This document shows, in pieces, positions 32,855 to 37,646 of a stretch of DNA of 37,646 bases (positions are counted from its first letter, which is position 1; every line of letters starts with the position of its first letter). The stretch is from an uncultured Bacteroidota bacterium (GTDB taxonomy: Bacteria; Bacteroidota; Bacteroidia; Bacteroidales; UBA12481). Made by a program: the position numbers and the translations under genes. The notes below the pieces were generated by a model. That model made no database searches. It had not been told where the DNA came from and worked only from the letters and a program-made list of their open reading frames with translations. The stretch is taken from positions 1 to 37,646 of the forward strand of contig CAINOB010000128.1 in assembly GCA_903851365.1 (NCBI GenBank), written 5' to 3'.

Positions 32855-33127
32855 CTTCCCGTGTTTCTTGCTTTTTGCTTTGTGTTTCTTAACGGTTGCT
32901 TTATGCTTCTTTGCGGCTGTTGCATGCTTTTTAGCCAGAGTTCCATGTTTTTTACCAGATTTAATTCCGGGTGTTTTAACGGATGAAGCGGTGTTGGCTG
33001 ATGGAGTCGTTTTTACGGTCTGCTCAGATTTTACCGATTTTTTAACTTCCTGTTTTTTATCTTGTGCCTGAACTGCCACAATTCCAAAAATCAGAGCTAA
33101 ACTCAGGATAATGCCTAACTTTTTCAT
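32837..33127 (-). CDS. Secreted Lys/His-rich repeat protein
   Basis: I start at MKKLGIILSLALIFGIVAVQ (33127), giving 96 residues. A signal peptide ends at AQA/Q. The mature chain is low complexity, with repeated KKH units (KKHGT, KKHATA, KKHKAT, KKHKAK, KKHGK) in the C-terminal half. It is strongly basic and histidine-rich. Similar small exported proteins are seen in Bacteroidetes without assigned function. Metal or nucleic-acid binding is plausible from composition only. The 3' end overlaps the 3' end of the exchanger gene on the opposite strand by 18 bases. Confidence 0.7.
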   Translation of the reverse strand: MKKLGIILSLALIFGIVAVQAQDKKQEVKKSVKSEQTVKTTPSANTASSVKTPGIKSGKKHGTLAKKHATAAKKHKATVKKHKAKSKKHGKSVNHK

Positions 33128-33232
33128 ATCAATCATTTTTAGTCTATATAACTCAAATATATATAACCAATAATGAAGGAATCGTGAAGGAAGTCAAATG
33201 ACTTGTAGTAACCAATAAGACGGAGCTTTTAG

Positions 33233-33439
33233 TTACTCCTTTTTATCAGTTGGTTTTACCTGCGTGGTTTCTTCTTCGCCTGTACCATTTGAGGCATCCT
33301 TGAAGTTTTTGATGCCTTTGCCAAGTCCGCGCATCAGCTCAGGGATTTTCTGACCGCCGAATAATAAAACCACTACTGCAAGAGTCAGCAGTATTTCTGT
33401 AGCACCGAATTCCCCTGCTATTACAAAGAGTAAATTCAT
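33233..33439 (-). CDS. tatA: Twin-arginine translocase subunit TatA/TatE
   Basis: 68 residues. The N-terminal transmembrane helix [20 protein letters not shown] is followed by the FGxxKxPEL hinge and the amphipathic helix [12 protein letters not shown], then an acidic tail. This is the standard TatA layout. It forms the pore of the Tat pathway that exports folded proteins with twin-arginine signals, working with TatC, which is not in the window. A TACATTTG promoter box is upstream. TatA and TatB cannot be separated firmly by sequence, but length favours TatA/E. Confidence 0.92.
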   Translation of the reverse strand: MNLLFVIAGEFGATEILLTLAVVVLLFGGQKIPELMRGLGKGIKNFKDASNGTGEEETTQVKPTDKKE

Positions 33440-33461
33440 TTCAGTTTTTTTTATTTCAGGG

Positions 33462-33469
33462 CAAATGTA
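33462..33469 (-). promoter_or_regulatory. -7 promoter box for tatA
   Basis: On the minus strand TACATTTG matches TAnnTTTG, 22 bases upstream of the tatA ATG. Confidence 0.5.
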
Positions 33470-33532
33470 TATTATTATGGTAAATATATTCTTCCCCGGA
33501 ATTGGGAATAAGTTTTCTATAAAAAGTATATC

Positions 33533-34129
33533 ATGGCTAATAGAATAACTGAAATATTAAAAGGGAGCTATGTGACCAGAACCAGCGGTTACGTGGATGT
33601 CAAAGCAAAGGAAGAGCTTTTTAAGGAAATAGGCGCAATGCTCGGAGGGGTGTTTTCAAAAAGCCATAATCCGGGGAACGTTCTTTCAACCTTAAAGATC
33701 AGGATTCCATACGAAAAATGGGAGATTATACTTACAGAATCTGATACCAGACCACTCAAATTCCAGATTGGTTTTGAGCCCCTGCATAACTATGAATTGA
33801 TTATCGGGCTAGAGGATGTCATTGATAAAATTTTGAAGAAGCTGGGTAAATCGGAAATCGAGATCGGTGATGATGCTTTTGATAGCAAATATTTAATTCA
33901 TAGTAATGATCCTGATATAACGGTCAGGTTGCTGAATGAAAATGCCCGGTCCTTAATTTTGAAACACAGCCTTTACAATCTCTCTTATCTGACTGATAAT
34001 AAAAAGAATATATCAGAATTGACATCGGTCATCAGCAGGACGATTGACAATAAGGAGGATTACCTGGATTTGGTAACCCTGCATCAGCTGCTAATTGACA
34101 ACCTCTCTGATTTAAAAATTATTTCCTGA
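33533..34129 (+). CDS. Hypothetical 198-aa cytosolic protein
   Basis: No signal peptide or membrane helix is present. The segment [20 protein letters not shown] near 116-135 is reminiscent of DUF3137-like proteins, but the match is weak and I do not assign the family. The sequence is mixed alpha/beta and acidic at the C-terminus. The gene diverges from tatA, about 90 bases between starts, and converges with the SDR gene, overlapping it by 11 bases at the 3' end. Confidence 0.6.
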   Translation: MANRITEILKGSYVTRTSGYVDVKAKEELFKEIGAMLGGVFSKSHNPGNVLSTLKIRIPYEKWEIILTESDTRPLKFQIGFEPLHNYELIIGLEDVIDKILKKLGKSEIEIGDDAFDSKYLIHSNDPDITVRLLNENARSLILKHSLYNLSYLTDNKKNISELTSVISRTIDNKEDYLDLVTLHQLLIDNLSDLKIIS

Positions 34130-35048
34130 GACTTTCAACCAGTTTTTTAACCCCTTCTTTCGGAGTGGTTGCTACTATCCCAAATCGTTTTTCGAATTTG
34201 CTGCTGTCAAATATATAATCCTGTTCAGACTGATACAGCATTTCAGGAAACTCCCGCATCATTGGAACAAAAAGCCCCAATAGCTGCAGCATTACTTTCG
34301 TGACTTTTTGGATTTTTACTTCCGTCTTCAGCTCGCTTGCAATTAATTCAATCCATTCAAGGGTTGTCAACTTTTCTTTGGTTGTGGGGACATGCCATTC
34401 CTGATTATAGGCATCAGGAGTATTTCCTAATAAGGCAGTGGCTTTTGCTGCATCGGGAGTATAAGTATAGGTGTGTATCTTGTTGGGATTCCCCATGACC
34501 TGTGCTTTTTTCCCTTTAAGGAAGTTTTCAGCTACCATGATAGTCAGGGCGCTATTCTTATTGTCGGGCCCATAAAAATCTGCTGCCCTTGCAATTAGCG
34601 CAGTAAGGTTCTTTTTCTCCACTGCATCCATAATCATATCGCGAAGAAGCCTCCTGATTTTTCCTTTTTCACTTGGAGGGAGTATGGGAGAATCCTCGGT
34701 CATGAATGGTGTGGAGGCTTTAGCATACATATAGATATTATCAAAGAAAACCAGTTTGGCCTGGTGTTTAATACACGAATTAATGACCTCCTGCAAAAAA
34801 GGAGGCCAGGTTTTCTGCCACACTTTCAGGTTATATTCGAACCCGATGGTCACATAAACCACGCTGCTGCCGGCAATCGCCTGATCTATCTGATCTGGAT
34901 CATTTAAATCAGCCGGAAACAGTTCGTCGCTGTTGTTAACTTTTTTCGGATTTCTGCTGACGAGCCGGATCTCATCGGTATAGTTTTTTAACTCTCTTGC
35001 CAGAGGAACACCAATACCACCGCCTGAACCTAAAATTGTTTGTATCAT
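34119..35048 (-). CDS. Atypical SDR / NAD(P)-binding epimerase-like protein
   Basis: 309 residues with an N-terminal Rossmann motif ILGSGGGIGVPLARELKNY and RLVSRNPKKVNN after the second strand, suggesting NADP(H). The loop VVYVTIG follows at residue 63. The active-site YxxxK motif is replaced by YMYAKAS, in which the Lys keeps roughly the right place. DFYGP near 165 and the C-terminal extension resemble extended SDRs of the NmrA/epimerase type. Substrate unknown. The gene is alone on its strand, divergent from the dehydrogenase operon. Confidence 0.82.
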   Translation of the reverse strand: MIQTILGSGGGIGVPLARELKNYTDEIRLVSRNPKKVNNSDELFPADLNDPDQIDQAIAGSSVVYVTIGFEYNLKVWQKTWPPFLQEVINSCIKHQAKLVFFDNIYMYAKASTPFMTEDSPILPPSEKGKIRRLLRDMIMDAVEKKNLTALIARAADFYGPDNKNSALTIMVAENFLKGKKAQVMGNPNKIHTYTYTPDAAKATALLGNTPDAYNQEWHVPTTKEKLTTLEWIELIASELKTEVKIQKVTKVMLQLLGLFVPMMREFPEMLYQSEQDYIFDSSKFEKRFGIVATTPKEGVKKLVESLRK

Positions 35049-35094
35049 ATTTTAAAGTATAATATATCTTTAGCATGAACATCTGATCAAAGCT

Positions 35095-36069
35095 ATGAAA
35101 AAGATTGTTGTCCTCGACGGATATACCTTAAATCCAGGCGATCTGAGCTGGGAAGAATTGAATTCTTTCGGGGAGGTCACCCTATATGACCGTACGCCGC
35201 AAGATCAGATCATTGCCCGGGCAACAGGTTGTGAGATCGTTATTACCAACAAAACTCCACTGAGCAGAGAAACCATGAGTCTGCTCCCAACGATGAAATA
35301 CATCGGGGTGCTGGCAACCGGATATAATGTGGTGGATTTAGCAGCTGCCAATGAAAACGGAATTGTGGTAACGAACATCCCAGCCTATGGTACCCAATCG
35401 GTTGCGCAGATGGTATTTGCTCATCTGCTGGGAATTTGCCAGCAGGTTGGAGTTCATAATGAGGCAGTTAAAAACGGTGAGTGGTCCAGTAAGATTGATT
35501 TCTGTTTCTGGAAATATCCCCTGATCGAGTTAGCGGGCAAAACCATGGGTATCATCGGGATGGGCAAAATCGGACAAGCGGTGGCCAGGATAGCACTCGC
35601 TTTGGATATGAATATTATCGCGATGGATCCGAATCCAAACACTGAACTGGTAAATGAGAGTTTCCGTTTTGCCGGTCTCGATGAACTGCTTGAAAATTCG
35701 GATGTAATCAGTTTGCATTGTCCCTTGGCTGAAGCTACCAAAGGGATTATCAACCGGGAGACTATTTCCAAAATGAAGGAGGGAGTAATTCTGATCAATA
35801 CTTCCAGAGGGCAGCTCATAGTTGAGGAAGACCTTGCAGAAGCTTTGAAATCAGGCAAAGTAGCCGCGGCCGGACTGGATGTGCTGCAGACGGAACCACC
35901 TCGGGAGGACAACCCCCTGCTGAAACTCCCCAACTGCATCATCACTCCGCATATCGCCTGGGCGCCCAGGGAAGCCAGGATCAGGCTGTTTAATATAGCT
36001 ATTGAAAACCTGCGCTCCTTTATTACCGGTAACCCTATCAATGTAGTCAATCAAGGACGGGTTTCATGA
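35095..36069 (+). CDS. D-2-hydroxyacid dehydrogenase (glycerate/hydroxypyruvate type)
   Basis: 324 residues. The nucleotide motif GIIGMGKIGQAVARIA is near residues 151-166, with MDPNPN after the second strand, which favours NAD(H). Catalytic Arg lies in NTSRGQL, Glu in LDVLQTEPP, and His in ITPHIAWA. It overlaps the glycerate kinase gene by 4 bases (ATGA). Together they would reduce hydroxypyruvate or glyoxylate to D-glycerate and phosphorylate it. That neighbour supports a glycerate dehydrogenase (hprA-like) role over other hydroxyacids. Confidence 0.92.
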   Translation: MKKIVVLDGYTLNPGDLSWEELNSFGEVTLYDRTPQDQIIARATGCEIVITNKTPLSRETMSLLPTMKYIGVLATGYNVVDLAAANENGIVVTNIPAYGTQSVAQMVFAHLLGICQQVGVHNEAVKNGEWSSKIDFCFWKYPLIELAGKTMGIIGMGKIGQAVARIALALDMNIIAMDPNPNTELVNESFRFAGLDELLENSDVISLHCPLAEATKGIINRETISKMKEGVILINTSRGQLIVEEDLAEALKSGKVAAAGLDVLQTEPPREDNPLLKLPNCIITPHIAWAPREARIRLFNIAIENLRSFITGNPINVVNQGRVS

Positions 36070-37163
36070 AAATACTGGTTGCCTCGGATTCCTTTAAAGG
36101 CACGATGAGCTCTCAGGTTATCGGCCGGATCGTTCAGCAGGAACTGGCACCTGCTCATCAGGTGGATTATCTGCCGGTTTCTGACGGTGGGGAAGGGCTT
36201 CTGGATGCATGGCAGGTAGTTAGTCCGGGAACAAGGATAAAGTGTGTCAGTCAGGATCCCACTGGCATCGAAATCACCTGTGAGTATATTCTTACCAACG
36301 ATAAATGTGCGATCATAGAATCAGCGGTCACAGTAGGATTGGGACTTGTGCCTGAAAGCAAAAGGAATCCAATGAATACTAGTAGTTACGGATTAGGTTT
36401 GCTGATCATAGATGCCCTCCGCAACGGCGCTCAAAAAGTATACATCGGCTTGGGTGGAAGTGCTGTCAACGATGGTGGGGTGGGGTTGCTGATGGCGATG
36501 GGCGTGAAAATGTTTAATGGAAACGGAGAGGAAATCACGGAGAAGGGGGGCAGGGTGTTGAACAGGATCAGCTCTATGGACATTTCTGCTCTTGATCCAT
36601 GGATCCAGGCTGCGTCCTTTTATGCGGTCTGTGATGTAGATAATTCCCTCGTTGGCTCCCACGGAGCTACGCAGGTGTATGGACCGCAGAAGGGGGCAAA
36701 TCCTACGATGGTGGAAGTGTTGGAGCAAGGTATGGTTGTGTTGGCTGAAGTTGTCAGTAAGCTTACCGGAAACGATTATGCTGATGTTTCCGGTGCAGGA
36801 GCAGCCGGAGGGTTGGGTTTTTGCCTGAAAAGTTTTTTTCATGCCCCGCTTCTGAAAGGATTTTATGCCCTGATAAATTTGATCGGCTTGGAAAGCAGAA
36901 TCAGCCAGTATGACCTGATTATAACCGGTGAGGGGAAGCTCGACACTCAGACCGAATCAGGAAAAGTTCCGCTAGGGATGTTAAGGTTGGGTGAAAAGTA
37001 CAATATCCCGGTAATTTGCCTGTGTGGTATGAATGAATCGACCCGCGACCTGGGATTTTACAAGGTATACTCTATTGTTCCAGGTCTGGCAACGCTGAAA
37101 GAATCTTTAGAAGCACCTGAACTTTATCTTAGAAAGCTGATCCGTCATGAAATAATTCGCTGA
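36066..37163 (+). CDS. Glycerate 2-kinase (GlxK/GarK family)
   Basis: 365 residues, near the family's usual 370-380. Motifs are all visible: DSFKGTMSS near 8-16, SDGGEGLLDA near 39-48, GLGGSAVNDGGVGLLMAMG near 124-142, YGPQKGA near 204-210, SGAGAAGGLGF near 243-253 and TGEGKLDTQTESGKVPLG near 287-304. It transfers phosphate from ATP to glycerate, feeding glycolysis. Translationally coupled to the upstream dehydrogenase and followed after 4 bases by a small membrane protein gene. Confidence 0.94.
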   Translation: MKILVASDSFKGTMSSQVIGRIVQQELAPAHQVDYLPVSDGGEGLLDAWQVVSPGTRIKCVSQDPTGIEITCEYILTNDKCAIIESAVTVGLGLVPESKRNPMNTSSYGLGLLIIDALRNGAQKVYIGLGGSAVNDGGVGLLMAMGVKMFNGNGEEITEKGGRVLNRISSMDISALDPWIQAASFYAVCDVDNSLVGSHGATQVYGPQKGANPTMVEVLEQGMVVLAEVVSKLTGNDYADVSGAGAAGGLGFCLKSFFHAPLLKGFYALINLIGLESRISQYDLIITGEGKLDTQTESGKVPLGMLRLGEKYNIPVICLCGMNESTRDLGFYKVYSIVPGLATLKESLEAPELYLRKLIRHEIIR

Positions 37164-37167
37164 AATT

Positions 37168-37440
37168 ATGAACTGGCATTTACTGCATAATTTATCAGGC
37201 ACAGCAATTTTCCTGTCATTAATGATAAAAATTGCTGTTCATTTTTATCTGGATTACTTACACGGAAGGCGGCTGGGTTTTTATTCAATTTTTATGATGC
37301 CTTTTCAATACCTGGTTCCCTATAAATCCGCGGTGAATAAGGAATACAAGAGAATGAAAAATCTATGTAATTCTCTAATTATAATAACCTACATTTCATT
37401 ACTGCTGAATATCATTTCAGGAGTAATGTTCCTATTCTAG
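37168..37440 (+). CDS. Small membrane protein in the glycerate operon
   Basis: 90 residues. Two hydrophobic helices, about 9-29 and 68-88, are separated by a basic, aromatic loop (YLDYLHGRRLGFYS). The LHNLSG...H pattern at the start recalls DUF4405-type small membrane proteins, which may bind haem, but the match is too short to assign. It begins 4 bases after the glycerate kinase stop, so it is probably in the same transcript. Confidence 0.6.
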   Translation: MNWHLLHNLSGTAIFLSLMIKIAVHFYLDYLHGRRLGFYSIFMMPFQYLVPYKSAVNKEYKRMKNLCNSLIIITYISLLLNIISGVMFLF

Positions 37441-37457
37441 GATAACTAATAAAGAGA

Positions 37458-37465
37458 TATCTTTG
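37458..37465 (+). promoter_or_regulatory. -7 promoter box at the right end
   Basis: TATCTTTG matches TAnnTTTG. The transcript would begin near 37472 and run through the mini-ORF and hairpins toward a gene beyond the window. Confidence 0.5.
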
Positions 37466-37487
37466 AGTAACTTCAAGCAAGGTAAGT

Positions 37488-37544
37488 ATGGAAAACAGGC
37501 AGAAGTTAACCCGCATTATTCATAAACCGATTTTTGTTGAATGA
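37488..37544 (+). CDS. 18-codon mini-ORF, possible leader peptide
   Basis: ATG at 37488 opens MENRQKLTRIIHKPIFVE and then a TGA. It starts about 22 bases after the promoter box and ends 15 bases before the first hairpin. There is no run of one amino acid, so classical ribosome-stalling attenuation is not evident. It could equally be a chance frame. Confidence 0.3.
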   Translation: MENRQKLTRIIHKPIFVE

Positions 37545-37559
37545 AATTTGAGTTTTCCC

Positions 37560-37608
37560 CGGTTCTTTTTTCAAAGAGCCGAATATTTCCGAGGTTCTTT
37601 GATTTTTT
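37560..37608 (+). promoter_or_regulatory. Mutually exclusive hairpins, attenuator-like
   Basis: Three blocks are present: A GGTTCTTT (37561-37568), B AAAGAGCC (37573-37580) and C GGTTCTTT (37593-37600). A can pair with B (9 bp with flanking C-G, 4-base loop). B can pair with C (9 bp, 12-base loop), followed by T6 at 37603-37608. This is the layout of an antiterminator/terminator switch. The function is inferred; the downstream gene is out of view. Confidence 0.45.
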
Positions 37609-37628
37609 GTGAGTTTGAAAACTGATTT

Positions 37629-37646
37629 TCGGTTGATATTAACCGA
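37629..37646. promoter_or_regulatory. 18-bp near-perfect palindrome at the window edge
   Basis: TCGGTTGATATTAACCGA is symmetric apart from one base pair. It could be an operator or part of a larger structure cut by the window end. Confidence 0.3.

Noticed and set aside
35454-36050. Minus-strand serine-rich open frame of 198 codons
   Set aside because: Antisense to the hydroxyacid dehydrogenase; low-complexity shadow.
1-37646. CRISPR arrays, tRNA, rRNA, integrases, transposases
   Set aside because: None was seen by reading; no regularly spaced repeats beyond the two-copy elements listed.

Overview
The window looks like a chromosomal segment of an environmental member of the Bacteroidota. Three things point that way. 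Start sites repeatedly follow a TAnnTTTG box, the Bacteroidetes -7 element, and classical Shine-Dalgarno sequences are rare. Secreted glycoside hydrolases and lipoproteins are abundant. Several families are typical of the phylum, including a multi-PAS histidine kinase, GH76 and GH106-type enzymes and TlpA-like thioredoxins. No rRNA, tRNA, CRISPR array, integrase or transposase was seen.

Layout. 0-2.2 kb: the 5' end of a prolyl oligopeptidase gene and an AAA/DUF4143 ATPase gene with a tandem-repeat promoter. A 73-bp repeat lies on each side of the ATPase gene, and a scrap of a second ATPase copy lies beyond the far one. 2.2-8.3 kb: a secreted putative glycosidase and a soluble 1217-aa histidine kinase with seven PAS domains. 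8.4-10.8 kb: a gene graveyard around an intact exonuclease III gene. It holds an internally deleted copy of a small hypothetical gene, a broken glycosidase with an in-frame stop and a deletion, an anti-sigma-like scrap, an internally deleted higB and the 3' end of a RibD/DHFR-like gene. 10.8-16.9 kb: pirin, then a minus-strand run of DUF2200, GH106-like, GH76 and a small hypothetical gene. 17-21.8 kb: a membrane histidine kinase, a di-haem lipoprotein, a TlpA-DUF3738-like fusion, a fucosidase scrap and a DUF5692-like membrane protein. 21.9-29.8 kb: a frameshifted gene, a PQQ-type propeller, an intact higBA pair, a sialate O-acetylesterase-like enzyme, a lipoprotein, a beta-barrel protein and an (alpha/alpha)6 glycosidase. 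29.8-31.5 kb: an orphan gas-vesicle gvpA with an unusual leader, divergent from a HipA-like kinase/DUF3037 pair. 31.5-37.6 kb: mostly housekeeping genes, namely a cation exchanger, tatA, an SDR and a hydroxyacid dehydrogenase/glycerate kinase operon. The window ends in a leader-like region with two mutually exclusive hairpins.

How the genes work together. The carbohydrate enzymes (GH106-like, GH76, SGNH esterase, (alpha/alpha)6 glycosidase, 756-aa protein) suggest breakdown of decorated glycans outside the cytoplasm. No SusC/SusD pair is present, so this is not a canonical PUL. The dehydrogenase and glycerate kinase probably carry hydroxypyruvate or glyoxylate-derived carbon to 2-phosphoglycerate.

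Most notable are the orphan gvpA, the HipA-like/DUF3037 module, and the pairing of intact genes with shortened relatives of the same genes in one window (higB, the 157-aa gene, the ATPase). All functional statements are inferences from reading sequence; no database search was run.
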